DNA of 64,000 nucleotides from JANNYA01 sp031422315 (GTDB taxonomy: Bacteria; Pseudomonadota; Gammaproteobacteria; Xanthomonadales; SZUA-5): NCBI GenBank assembly GCA_031422315.1, contig JANOQN010000068.1, forward strand, positions 248,001 to 312,000, given 5' to 3'. This document shows, piece after piece, positions 1 to 8,700 of this stretch; positions within the stretch are counted from its first letter, which is position 1; the number at the start of each line of letters is the position of its first letter. A program made the translations under genes and the position numbers. Under the pieces are notes generated by a model. It did not search any database and was not told the origin of the DNA. It worked only from the letters and a program-made list of their open reading frames with translations.

Positions 1-2906
1 TCGACATCATTGGCGTTCCAGCCCAACACTACGCGCAGGCCCACCGGCAACGGGCTGACTAGCGCATCGGGCACGCCGAGCACCTGCAAATTGGGCCGAA
101 GCTTCGCGGGCGTGGCGGCAAGCACGTCGTTAAACTCATGCAGCGCGGTCAGCTGGATTGAGTTGAAGCGCTGGTCCCAATCGTGGCTTGCTACATGCCA
201 CAGCAGCGTCAGCGCCAGTGTCGAATTCCCACCAGCATTGTCTGGCGCTCGCGCCAACGCAAGCGCGAAATCGCGTGCGCCTTGCGGTTCTTCGGTTCGC
301 AATTGCATGACTTGCTGGAAATTCGCCAGGCTGAAAGAGTGAAACTGCCATTGGCGCAACTGCTCGGCCAATGCCCGCAGTGCGCCTACATCTTCCACTT
401 GCGTTTCAGCAATATTGGAAAGTACCCGCAGTGCGAGTTCAGGCTGTTTTCGCTCAGAGTAAAAGTACTCCGCACAATCCAAATAAAAGCCCACACTGCC
501 GTCGGCTTGCGCTTCAATCAAATACGTGGCGTATGGATCTTTGCCAGCGCGAATTCGGGTCAAATACGGCGCGTTTGCGGTGTAGGGTTTGATGGCAACG
601 CTGGCTCTGGTTGCACTGGCTGCGTCATCCGAATCATCGGCACTATCTGATTCTTTGCGCTCAGTCTTTATGCGGCTGCCGGTTACCGAAATGCTGTCAA
701 GCGTTTCACTTTCTTCGCTAATGCTAGCCTCTGCGGCCGGCGCAGTGGCCATGGGCGCTGGCGCTGCTACTGCAAAATCGGCTAGACCCTCTCCACCTCG
801 CTGCCGACTGAGTTCGAAAGGATTTTGGCTGCGAATGGTAGCCGTGGCCCGCTTGGCAAGTTCTGCGGTTCGCTCAGGCTTTGGCAAACGCGCCAACCAA
901 TCTGAATCAATCTGTTGCAGCGCTTTTATTAAACTCAACGCTTCGCGGCGAGTCGATTGCGCCAACCCTTTTTGCGCTTCTAACGCCGCTAGCGCTTCAG
1001 CGCGCTTAAGCAGTTTATCAAACTGCTGCTTGGCCTTCGGCTCAGTCACTCGGGCACTCAAATTCAGCGCAAATGGCACCAAGGCGCGGCCCACCCAAGC
1101 ATGCTGGCTTTGATGATGTCGCTTAAATTCTTGCCAAGCGCCGGTCAAACTTGCCAAGCGAATTGATTTTTCTGAGTTCGCCTCGCTTATGTTGACTTTG
1201 CGCATGGCATCGAACTGCGCGCGCAGCTCAGGCTCAGGCGGCGCAATATCGTAGTTGACGTAATCTTCAATTGAATCAAGCACTAACAGCGAGGTTTGTT
1301 CGGTAACCAGCGCATATTGCAAAGCCAATCGCAGCGATTGCGCGCTCACACTTTCCGGACTTTGCGCAAAGCCGCTTTGGCCGGTTTGTTGCAGCCGCAA
1401 AATCGTCTCAGATGCCCACGCGCGGCTGATTGGCTGGCTTGCGCGGGCGTTATTTGACATCGGCGCGGGTACTTTGATGATGGCTTCAGGCGCGTTTTCT
1501 TGGTTCCAGCTAACACGAATATTAGTGCCTTGTTTGCAGCGCGCACTGAGATAGCTAATGCCCGACTCAACCGCGCCAAGGTTTGGCGATTGCTGGCATT
1601 GCCCGGATGCAACCGTGGCGATTGCGCGCGTGGGCGGCGAATTGGCAAGCTGCATTGCCGTTGCGATGTCCACGCGTGTCAAATCTAAACGCACAGCATT
1701 CAAGCGGTGCGCCAGGGCGCCCAAACCCTGTGCATTCGCAGAAAGCGCAGCGTGTGCAATCACGTGCCGAGCTGCACCGAGTGCTGGCCGTCGCGTCAGT
1801 GCCGCAGCGCTGCTGCTGTAGTGCTCGAAAGTGCTGTCAGCGTCGGTAAAAATCAGCGCAAGATCGGCAGCATCACTAAAAGAAAGGGAATCGAGCTGCG
1901 TCGCGCCATCGTAGTCAATCTGCGCGATGGCCTTGAAAAGCGCGGCAAAATCGTCGGCTTGCCGAGCAAATTTGCGCGCGGGCCCTGCGCTAATGGCAAA
2001 AGTTGATAGCGATACCGTTTTGATGTTTTTATCGCTCATTACCGCCCGCAAAAAAGCGAGTTCTTTGGCGAGTTGGCGCGCTTTGCCGCTGCGCGAGCTG
2101 TCCCAATAAATCGCCAGCGTGTTTACTGGCTTTTGCGCAATGACTTTGTTGATCGGTGCTTGCACTTGAGCTATTACCTGCAAAAACGGGCTGCCCGATT
2201 CGGCGATGCTGTACACCATCGGGGCATCATTTGCGGGCAAATCCAGCGTAATCGGTGAATCCGGCACCGCGTTGGTCAGCGAGCGCTCGGCGATTTTCGC
2301 ATCGCTTAGCTTTAATCCTGCGCCAGAATTTTCAGCACTCGCTTGCACCGCTTCAACCCGCACGCGGTACTCTGCCAGCTTAGTTTTGACTGGCACCGGC
2401 ATTAAATAGCGCATACCGCTGCCGTGTTTTTCCAACGCTTGTTCAATCGTGATTGAAATGCGCTTATTGCCGCGCGCCGGAATCGGGTAAATGCGGGTGC
2501 GAAACACATTGCCACGGGTAATTTCCGCTAAGCCAGGATCCACGCCGCGCCGAGTGATTTCCTCAAACGCTATGCGCGCGGTTTGCTTGGGCACCACCAC
2601 GCCTTCGCGCAGCACGCCGTTCACCTCAAGTGCGTAGCCCACTACCCGCTGATTGGCTAGCAATGGCAATACAAACTCGCCTTCCAATACGCGGTTGTTG
2701 GGGTTGTGGAACTCAAGCGTTAACTTCGTGTTGGCCATAAAGCCGTAAACTTTTGCATCGACATCCAGCTTGCGAAGCTGCACCGGCTTTTCGACGTTCC
2801 CCACCCAGATTTGCACATCTTGATTGCTTTGCGCGTGTAACTGGGCCGCAATAAATAGCGAAAAAAGCGGTGCGAGTAATGCGGTAAACAAGCGCGTCAA
2901 GTTCAT
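1..2906 (-). CDS. VIT / vWA / DUF2135-like secreted protein, C-terminus cut by window edge
   Basis: The frame from the ATG at 2904-2906 stays open to base 1, giving about 968 codons without a stop. It begins with a signal peptide (MNLTRLFTALLAPLFSLF... ending near AQLHA). A VIT-like domain follows at about residues 35-165 (VQLRKLDVDAKVYGFMANT, then EGEFVLPLLANQRVVGY). A von Willebrand A-like domain begins near residue 262 with a DxSxS metal site (IYWDSSRSGKA, Asp269). A linker near residues 735-745 reads LDSISVTGSRIK, which resembles the start of a TonB-dependent receptor plug. The last visible residues (LRVVLGWNANDV) look like the beginning of a DUF2135 domain, which often ends such proteins. 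Role: probably a periplasmic or surface-exposed adhesion or scaffold protein; the substrate is unknown. The domain calls are read from motifs, not from a search. Confidence 0.8.
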   Translation of the reverse strand, partial: MNLTRLFTALLAPLFSLFIAAQLHAQSNQDVQIWVGNVEKPVQLRKLDVDAKVYGFMANTKLTLEFHNPNNRVLEGEFVLPLLANQRVVGYALEVNGVLREGVVVPKQTARIAFEEITRRGVDPGLAEITRGNVFRTRIYPIPARGNKRISITIEQALEKHGSGMRYLMPVPVKTKLAEYRVRVEAVQASAENSGAGLKLSDAKIAERSLTNAVPDSPITLDLPANDAPMVYSIAESGSPFLQVIAQVQAPINKVIAQKPVNTLAIYWDSSRSGKARQLAKELAFLRAVMSDKNIKTVSLSTFAISAGPARKFARQADDFAALFKAIAQIDYDGATQLDSLSFSDAADLALIFTDADSTFEHYSSSAAALTRRPALGAARHVIAHAALSANAQGLGALAHRLNAVRLDLTRVDIATAMQLANSPPTRAIATVASGQCQQSPNLGAVESGISYLSARCKQGTNIRVSWNQENAPEAIIKVPAPMSNNARASQPISRAWASETILRLQQTGQSGFAQSPESVSAQSLRLALQYALVTEQTSLLVLDSIEDYVNYDIAPPEPELRAQFDAMRKVNISEANSEKSIRLASLTGAWQEFKRHHQSQHAWVGRALVPFALNLSARVTEPKAKQQFDKLLKRAEALAALEAQKGLAQSTRREALSLIKALQQIDSDWLARLPKPERTAELAKRATATIRSQNPFELSRQRGGEGLADFAVAAPAPMATAPAAEASISEESETLDSISVTGSRIKTERKESDSADDSDDAASATRASVAIKPYTANAPYLTRIRAGKDPYATYLIEAQADGSVGFYLDCAEYFYSERKQPELALRVLSNIAETQVEDVGALRALAEQLRQWQFHSFSLANFQQVMQLRTEEPQGARDFALALARAPDNAGGNSTLALTLLWHVASHDWDQRFNSIQLTALHEFNDVLAATPAKLRPNLQVLGVPDALVSPLPVGLRVVLGWNANDV

Positions 2907-3196
2907 GGTTAAGCCCTCAAGTGGTGACAATGATGGTAGCGCAACGATTAACTTTGCAGGCTGGGGTTAATGGCTGGAAAATTTGCATTCCGCCTTGAGC
3001 CAGAGCGTTGACAGGCGCGCTGTATAAAGCTTTGCTACCGTTTGGGTTATTAGCAATTGATTTGCCGCTCCGGCCAAATTCGCGGATTTAAAAATACCAC
3101 CCACTAATTTGCGCAAAAACCATCGCCAATCCAATTGCACAACTTGACGATCGGTTCGATACTCTGAGTTGACTCGCCCATCGGACACTGCGCAAT

Positions 3197-3946
3197 ATGT
3201 TGAATGCATTGAAAAATTTGTTGTTGACGGCAATTCTATTAGCCATCCCATGTGCGCCGCTTTTTGCACAATTTAAGGTGTTTCCGCCAAAGCTTGAAAG
3301 CACCGAACTGCGTGCCGAAGCAAGCGAACTGCATGAAAGCGGCATCCTGCAAGACTTGGTTGCCGAGTTGAATGAGGTCTTTATTATCCCGGCGCAAGTC
3401 AAAGTGCAGTTTGCCGAGTGTGGCGAAGCGAATGCTTATTTTTCCAGTGAGGATATGGAAATCAGCATGTGTATTGAGCTGATGGAAGACATGCGCACGA
3501 GTCTGACTGAAGATTACCCGGATGAAGAGGATCGCAACGCCATAGTGGAAGGCGCGTTGACTGCTACGTTCTTACACGAAGTGGGGCACGCACTGGTTGC
3601 CGTGCTTGAGTTGCCAATTACCGGTCGTGAGGAAGATGTGGTCGATCAGCTTTCAACTTGGATACTGGTAGAGGCGGATATGGCTGAGTCGGTGTTAAGC
3701 GCTGCGGAAATTTATTATTTAGCGGAAGATTCGAGTGATGATGAAACCTTTGCGGATGAGCATTCCCTCAACCGGCAGCGCTACTTCAATATGGTGTGCT
3801 GGGTGTATGGCAGTGATACTGAGAACCACGAAGCATTGCTAGAAGAATGGGAACTACCGGAAGCGCGTGCCGAGCAATGCGAAAGTGAATACGCACAGCT
3901 CAGCAATAGTTGGGTGAAGCTGCTAGGCGAACACGTCCGCGAATAA
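3197..3946 (+). CDS. Secreted DUF4344-like zinc metallopeptidase
   Basis: This 249-residue protein has a cleavable signal peptide (MLNALKNLLLTAILLAIPCA, then PLFAQ). A zinc-binding HExxH motif (FLHEVGHALVAVLELP) lies near residue 126 and is followed by ELPITGREEDVVDQLSTW. That arrangement is typical of the DUF4344 putative metallopeptidases. The protein is strongly acidic and has several cysteines that could form disulfides in the periplasm. It stands alone, divergent from the VIT-domain gene, and ends just before a strong terminator. The substrate is unknown. The metallopeptidase call is firm from the motif; the family name is recalled from the motif context. Confidence 0.8.
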   Translation: MLNALKNLLLTAILLAIPCAPLFAQFKVFPPKLESTELRAEASELHESGILQDLVAELNEVFIIPAQVKVQFAECGEANAYFSSEDMEISMCIELMEDMRTSLTEDYPDEEDRNAIVEGALTATFLHEVGHALVAVLELPITGREEDVVDQLSTWILVEADMAESVLSAAEIYYLAEDSSDDETFADEHSLNRQRYFNMVCWVYGSDTENHEALLEEWELPEARAEQCESEYAQLSNSWVKLLGEHVRE

Positions 3947-3963
3947 ATCGGGCCCATATGCAA

Positions 3964-4002
3964 CCCAATAAAAAACCCGGCATTGCCGGGTTTTTTATTG
4001 GG
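3964..4002. terminator. Perfect palindromic bidirectional terminator
   Basis: CCCAATAAAAAACCCGGC and its exact complement flank a 3-base ATT loop. The GC-rich stem (AACCCGGC/GCCGGGTT) is bordered by A6 on one side and T6 on the other, so it can terminate transcription from both strands. It sits between the convergent metallopeptidase gene and the hypothetical gene ending at 4022. Confidence 0.9.
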
Positions 4003-4021
4003 ATATGTTTGACGCGAATCG

Positions 4022-4507
4022 CTAGCTGGCGCGCGCAGTACGCAAAACTCGATCCGGCGTCGCCGCCGAATCCTTCAATTCGCGCAGCAGGCGCATAACG
4101 TTTTTTTCAATCGCATCAAAATCGCCACCGAGCCCGCGAATTTCGTGATAAACCACAGCCAGCCAGAGCGAGAGCCCGCGCAATTTCATTTGTACGTTTT
4201 CATCTTTGACGCGTTTGATCGCCACATCGGTACCATTGCCCCAAGGCGCATAGCGATCTACATTTTCGCTGCCGTACAAATGCGGAACCGGCGCTAGCGC
4301 CGCGTTATTCAATTCGCGCATGACTAGCCCTAGCAATTCCCTGCGCTGTAACGAGGTCAAATCATTCAAAGTGCGCTCAATTTCTTTGAGTTGGCGTTTT
4401 AGTGCAAAACAGCGGCCCATGGCCAGCGTTCGGATAATCAACTTCATAACGGGACTTCCTCTCAAATCCTTGTACGAATTGGCAGCGGTTTCAATCACAG
4501 CGCTCAT
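4022..4507 (-). CDS. Hypothetical cytoplasmic protein
   Basis: This 161-residue protein is of unknown family. It has no signal peptide or membrane segment, is rich in Arg, Lys and Leu, and is predicted by eye to be largely helical (for example LKRQLKEIERTLNDLTSLQR). I chose the ATG at 4505-4507 (MSAVIETAANSYKDL) because GGAG lies 6 bases upstream. An ATG four codons earlier (4519) has no visible ribosome binding site. The gene is monocistronic and ends at the bidirectional terminator. Confidence 0.6.
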   Translation of the reverse strand: MSAVIETAANSYKDLRGSPVMKLIIRTLAMGRCFALKRQLKEIERTLNDLTSLQRRELLGLVMRELNNAALAPVPHLYGSENVDRYAPWGNGTDVAIKRVKDENVQMKLRGLSLWLAVVYHEIRGLGGDFDAIEKNVMRLLRELKDSAATPDRVLRTARAS

Positions 4508-4767
4508 TAGCAGCTCCATTAATACTAGATGCCGCTAATTTGCAGAAACTGCCGCTTGATATGCATGACGCGCGTCACATTCTGACTTCGTGCGTTTTGC
4601 AACCCCCAAAGTTTAGGTCAAAACTGTGATGGAATTCAAGCTGTCACGGCTTCATCACGGAATGTAACAATCGAATTTCCTTAAGTGATTTCGCTAGGAG
4701 TCAGCGAAAAGGCTGAGCTGGCGAGTGTGACGATGCAAGCGATCCAAGCAATTTGACTCCGTTGTCC

Positions 4768-5388
4768 TCAACGCACACTCGGCGCAGTAACGCTACCAAA
4801 CAGCTTCTCAATAGCGGTTTTATCGCGTTCAAAAAAGAATTCAGCGGGCGCGTCAAAATAGAGATAGCTGAGCGTGTCAGATTCAACTTCAGCCAGCACC
4901 ATGGCGCGGTAAATCAGCCCGCCGCCGGTGCCGGGCGTTTGGAACTGCAAATTGAAGCGAAAACCGCTGCGCTGCCCAAACGGTGCGGGTTTTAAACCGC
5001 TGCTGCTAACTTCGGCTAGGCCTGCGCTTTTGAGCGTGTCGACGAACAGTTCTTGCACCTCTAATGCGTCCATGCCTTTTTTGTACAGACTGCCTTCGCC
5101 CTTACGTTCGGATCTGGATTTGGTGTTTAAGAATAGATTTTCGCCCGGTTTTACATCGGCGAATATCCGAAAGTCGTTCAACATGAGCCCGTCCATCGTC
5201 CAGTAGCGCTCGCGGCTGGTGCCAAATTGCGAAAAGCGCAGCGGCGAAGTTACGCTGACGTCTTTGACTTTGATGACCTCGTTTTCTTTGACGATGGCGG
5301 AAACACCACACCCGCCAAGGACTAGGCTCAATAGTGCGATCGAAAAGCATCGAGCGCGGGTCGAAAACAAGCAAAATTTAACGTGCAT
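4768..5388 (-). CDS. Hypothetical lipoprotein
   Basis: This 206-residue protein has a basic n-region, a hydrophobic stretch and a lipobox (LSLVLGGCG), so it is probably lipidated and anchored in the outer or inner membrane. The rest (for example FSQFGTSRERYWTMDGLML) matches no family I recognise. Its start overlaps the end of the M48 protease gene by 11 bases. It is therefore the last gene of the pgk-lipoprotein-M48-lipoprotein operon. A link to lipoprotein or envelope quality control is inferred only from this position. Confidence 0.7.
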   Translation of the reverse strand: MHVKFCLFSTRARCFSIALLSLVLGGCGVSAIVKENEVIKVKDVSVTSPLRFSQFGTSRERYWTMDGLMLNDFRIFADVKPGENLFLNTKSRSERKGEGSLYKKGMDALEVQELFVDTLKSAGLAEVSSSGLKPAPFGQRSGFRFNLQFQTPGTGGGLIYRAMVLAEVESDTLSYLYFDAPAEFFFERDKTAIEKLFGSVTAPSVR

Positions 5389-6532
5389 TGATATAGCTCC
5401 GAATCATGGCGGCATCATCTGCCTGGGGCGAGCGTGTGAGGTATTCCGAAAACGCGGCGTTTGCGCCTTTTTGATCGCCCTGCTTTTTCAGCGTCAAACC
5501 CAAGTCGCGGAACACCACGCTACTGGCGTTTTTATCGTTTGCAGCGCGCTGATAAGCAGCGGCTGCGCGGTTCAAATCACCCGGCAAATCGCGCTTTCGA
5601 TAAAGCTCGCCCTGCGCGTAGGAAATCTGGCCTTGGCCGTACGGAATTTTCCCGAGCCGATTCAGCAGCAGCTCGGTTTGCCGATAGGCGCGCCGTGCTA
5701 GCTCATCATCAAGCCACTGGCTGCGGTGTGCGGCGATTGCGTTGGCGAAATCAATCGCACCGCGCGCTTTTGAGGCGGCCGCGCTTGGCTGTTTTGCCAT
5801 TTCGGCCAAATAGCGCTGCCGTTCGGGTGATGAAGGGTGGCTGGCAAACAGGCCACTTAAAAATGGCCGAGGATCGAGTTTTTCTTCCTCAAGCACGTTA
5901 GCCCACACCAGGCTTGGCGCGTCGCTAGCGTAATTTGCCTGTTGTAGTGACGCAAAGCCGACTTCATCCGCTTCTTTTTCCTGGGTTCTGGAAAACGAGG
6001 CAAAATTGACGTAAGCGCCAATCGTGGCGAGTGCGCCAATGCCACTGCCGCCAGCCAACATGCCAATCACCGTGACCCAGCCCGCGGTGTTTTTGGCACG
6101 CCGCCAGTTCTCCAAAACGTGCCTCTTTTGGTAGTGCGCAATTTCATGGCCGATCACCGAAGCCAGCTGCGCTTCGTCTTCACAGCGCAAGAGTAGGCCG
6201 GTAAAAAGCCCCATCGCGCCGTTCGGCGTCATAAAAGCATTGAATTGCGACTGGCGCAAAATATAGATGCGAATATCCGCGCAGATATCGGGTGCGAGCT
6301 TGCATTTGAGTTCGTCGACATAGGTTTGCAGCGCCGGATCACGCACGCGTTCGGGCGCTTCTTTCATTAACGCTTCGATGCGATCCATCTGTGCCCAAAG
6401 TCCAGCTTCATCTTGCTCAACGACCTGTTCGCGGTGCTGCGCACCAGCGTCAGGTAAATTGCGGGTTGCGCAGGCGGTTAGAGCAAGCATGGCTGCTAGA
6501 CTTAATGGCGAAAGCAAGCGAGTCAATCTCAC
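5378..6532 (-). CDS. M48-family metalloprotease lipoprotein with TPR-like C-terminus
   Basis: This 384-residue protein begins with GTG (MRLTRLLSP) and has a lipobox (LALTACATR). The zinc motif HEIAHYQKRH is near residue 129, with a downstream EKEADEVG that supplies the third zinc ligand, as in M48 (BepA/LoiP-like) peptidases. Alpha-helical repeats near residues 280-380 (AQGELYRKRDLPGDLNRAAAAYQRA) look like TPRs, as in BepA. Known relatives degrade misassembled outer-membrane proteins in the periplasm. It overlaps the upstream lipoprotein gene by GTGA and the downstream lipoprotein gene by 11 bases, indicating translational coupling. Confidence 0.85.
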   Translation of the reverse strand: MRLTRLLSPLSLAAMLALTACATRNLPDAGAQHREQVVEQDEAGLWAQMDRIEALMKEAPERVRDPALQTYVDELKCKLAPDICADIRIYILRQSQFNAFMTPNGAMGLFTGLLLRCEDEAQLASVIGHEIAHYQKRHVLENWRRAKNTAGWVTVIGMLAGGSGIGALATIGAYVNFASFSRTQEKEADEVGFASLQQANYASDAPSLVWANVLEEEKLDPRPFLSGLFASHPSSPERQRYLAEMAKQPSAAASKARGAIDFANAIAAHRSQWLDDELARRAYRQTELLLNRLGKIPYGQGQISYAQGELYRKRDLPGDLNRAAAAYQRAANDKNASSVVFRDLGLTLKKQGDQKGANAAFSEYLTRSPQADDAAMIRSYINAR

Positions 6533-7236
6533 AGCGGCATCCCACTGAGTAAGCTTTTGATGGCTTTTCGCGCCGGCACAAGCTCGCGCAAATCACCATC
6601 CTCTGAGTTCAAATAATTCACCCAAATCACTTTGCCGGTGTTGAGATCGACTAGCGTGGTGTAAGCTTTTTGACTGCCCAGCGGTGCGCTAAAACCGAGC
6701 ACCATACCGACGACCATGACGGCTTTACGTCCGCCAGTGGAATAGCTATCGCGCACCACGGTAGCGAGTGCATAGTCCGCTTGATAGCGCGATTGCAGCA
6801 GGCTTGCACCTGGGCCAATGCGCCAGTCAAACGTTTTTGCACGGTGCGGCAAGCGGCCGTAGGGCGCGATTTCATGCTGCAAAATAGCATTGCCGACGGT
6901 GGTGCTCAGCAGTTCTAGCTGGCGCACGCGCGGGTCATCCGCGTCGGTTGACTTTGTTGCCTGCACGACTTTTACGCCGCGCTCAGCCAGCTCATCAGTA
7001 ATCGCTGTGCCAACATGGGCGCTAGCCGCTTCGGTCCAATCCGCGCGCGGTTCGGCCATACCAGAGGCTTGCAGCTCAAACAGTTCGATATCGGCTTTGA
7101 GGATCACCACGGTTTTGCCGCGGCCAATGCGGGCGTCGGCTTTCATGCCATCGGCGCGCTTGCTCACGGTGCTGGTGCAAGCGGTGCTCATCACTGACAC
7201 GCTAAAAATCAGCAAAAATTGAATGATTCGATTCAT
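6529..7236 (-). CDS. Hypothetical lipoprotein, second gene of pgk operon
   Basis: This 235-residue protein has a signal peptide and lipobox (FSVSVMSTACTST). The body contains GKTVVILKADIELFELQ near the start and later VVRDSYSTGGRKAVMV. I do not recognise a named family; it is a lipoprotein with a mixed alpha/beta pattern. Its ATG overlaps the pgk stop (ATGA) and its stop overlaps the M48 start (GTGA), so translation is probably coupled across three genes. Function unknown. Confidence 0.7.
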   Translation of the reverse strand: MNRIIQFLLIFSVSVMSTACTSTVSKRADGMKADARIGRGKTVVILKADIELFELQASGMAEPRADWTEAASAHVGTAITDELAERGVKVVQATKSTDADDPRVRQLELLSTTVGNAILQHEIAPYGRLPHRAKTFDWRIGPGASLLQSRYQADYALATVVRDSYSTGGRKAVMVVGMVLGFSAPLGSQKAYTTLVDLNTGKVIWVNYLNSEDGDLRELVPARKAIKSLLSGMPL

Positions 7237-8432
7237 TGGCGCGCTCGCTCCTGCAAAATCGCCACGGCTGGCAGCGTTTTGCCTTCTAGAAACTCTAAAA
7301 ACGCCCCGCCACCGGTGGATATATAGCTGACTTCACTACTTTTGCCAGGCAGGAATTTTTCAATGGCGGCTATGGTATCGCCGCCACCTGCAATCGAAAA
7401 CGCGGTGCTGTCCGCAATCGCCAGCGCCATGGCTTTGCTTCCAGCAGCAAAAGCGTCAAACTCAAACACGCCCACCGGCCCGTTCCACACCACGGTGCCG
7501 GCTTTTAGAATGCGCTCGCGATAATCAGCGGCGGTTTTCGGGCCAATATCAAAGATCATCGCATCGGCTGGCACGTCATGCGGCACGTAAGTGCAAACCG
7601 GTGTGTCAGCAGCAAATGCCTGCCCGCACACGACATCCAACGGCAGCGGAATCTGCGCACCGCGCGCTTTAGCTTTGGCCAGAATGGCGCGTGCTGCGTC
7701 CAATAAATCCGGCTCGTAAAGTGATTTTCCGACTGGATACCCGCTCGCCGCTAAAAACGTATTGGCTATGCCGCCGCCGACAATCAGCTGGTCAACTTTT
7801 TCAATCAAACTGCCGAGCAATTCCAATTTGGTCGACACTTTGCTGCCCGCTACGATGGCCAGCAGCGGGCGTTTGGGTTCTTTAAGCGCTTTGGCGAGCG
7901 CATCTAGCTCCGCTATCAACAGCGGGCCCGCGCAGGCAATTGGTGCGAAACGCGCTACGCCATGTGTACTGGCCTGCGCGCGGTGCGCGGTGCCAAAAGC
8001 GTCCATGACGAACACATCGCACAGCTGTGCATAGCGTTTTGACAAGCCTTCGTCATCTGCAGCTTCACCGATATTCATGCGCACATTTTCCAGCAGCTTG
8101 ATTTCCCCCGGCGCAATGGCCACGCCATCAAGATAGTCCGCAATCAGTGGCACGGGCTGAGCTAGCGCATCACTAAGCCAAGTTGCGACCGGGCTCAGTG
8201 ATTCATTCGGATCAAACTGACCTTCCTTGGGCCGCCCTAAATGGCTCATGACCAGCACCGCTGCGCCCTGCGCCAATGCGGCTTTTAGCGTTGGCAAAGC
8301 GGCTTCTAAGCGCTGAGTGGCGGTGATTTTTCCACCAGCAATCGGCACGTTGAGATCTTCTCGAATCAATACGCGCTTGCCGCGCAAATCCAGCGTGGAC
8401 ATCTTGATCGGTTGGTTTTCCTGATGGCTCAT
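7233..8432 (-). CDS. pgk: Phosphoglycerate kinase
   Basis: This 399-residue enzyme transfers phosphate between 1,3-bisphosphoglycerate and ADP in glycolysis and gluconeogenesis in the cytoplasm. Family signatures are visible: KRVLIREDLNVPI near residue 19, SHLGRPKEG near residue 63, DAFGTAHR near residue 143, and the C-terminal nucleotide site AFSIAGGGDTIAAIEKF with STGGGAFLEFLEG. The length is normal. It is the first gene of a four-gene minus-strand operon whose other members are envelope lipoproteins, not the usual glycolytic neighbours (gap, pyk, fba). Confidence 0.97.
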   Translation of the reverse strand: MSHQENQPIKMSTLDLRGKRVLIREDLNVPIAGGKITATQRLEAALPTLKAALAQGAAVLVMSHLGRPKEGQFDPNESLSPVATWLSDALAQPVPLIADYLDGVAIAPGEIKLLENVRMNIGEAADDEGLSKRYAQLCDVFVMDAFGTAHRAQASTHGVARFAPIACAGPLLIAELDALAKALKEPKRPLLAIVAGSKVSTKLELLGSLIEKVDQLIVGGGIANTFLAASGYPVGKSLYEPDLLDAARAILAKAKARGAQIPLPLDVVCGQAFAADTPVCTYVPHDVPADAMIFDIGPKTAADYRERILKAGTVVWNGPVGVFEFDAFAAGSKAMALAIADSTAFSIAGGGDTIAAIEKFLPGKSSEVSYISTGGGAFLEFLEGKTLPAVAILQERARQ

Positions 8433-8700
8433 GGGTGTGCTCGTGGTAGTGAAAATAGCGGTTTGTTATATGCGGTAAGTTGATCGATTCAGCTATTTGG
8501 TCGTCTGCCATGGCAGGAAACCGATTGGCTGCAATTCAAGTTAAGGTGGGAAGAAAATTTCGAATTTTATAGTTTTCCTATCAAGCTATTAAAAGGAAAC
8601 TGCCCGAAAAATGCTGCTTGCGCGATGCCCCAGAATGCTTAGCCTAATTTTTTTGATGACAAACAGCTGCCAATTTTTCGAGCCAGTCTGCAAGCTACAC

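Noticed and set aside
589..1113. Plus-strand open frame of 174 codons
   Set aside because: It lies antisense to the VIT/vWA gene, which is open on the minus strand over the whole region and has a signal peptide and recognisable domains.
2967..3269. Minus-strand frames between the VIT gene and the metallopeptidase (also 3088-3402)
   Set aside because: They overlap the metallopeptidase start and lack signals; the gap probably holds divergent promoters.
8433..8700. Gap between pgk and mccB searched for a gene
   Set aside because: AT-rich stretch with no open frame of note; probably promoter region of the pgk operon.
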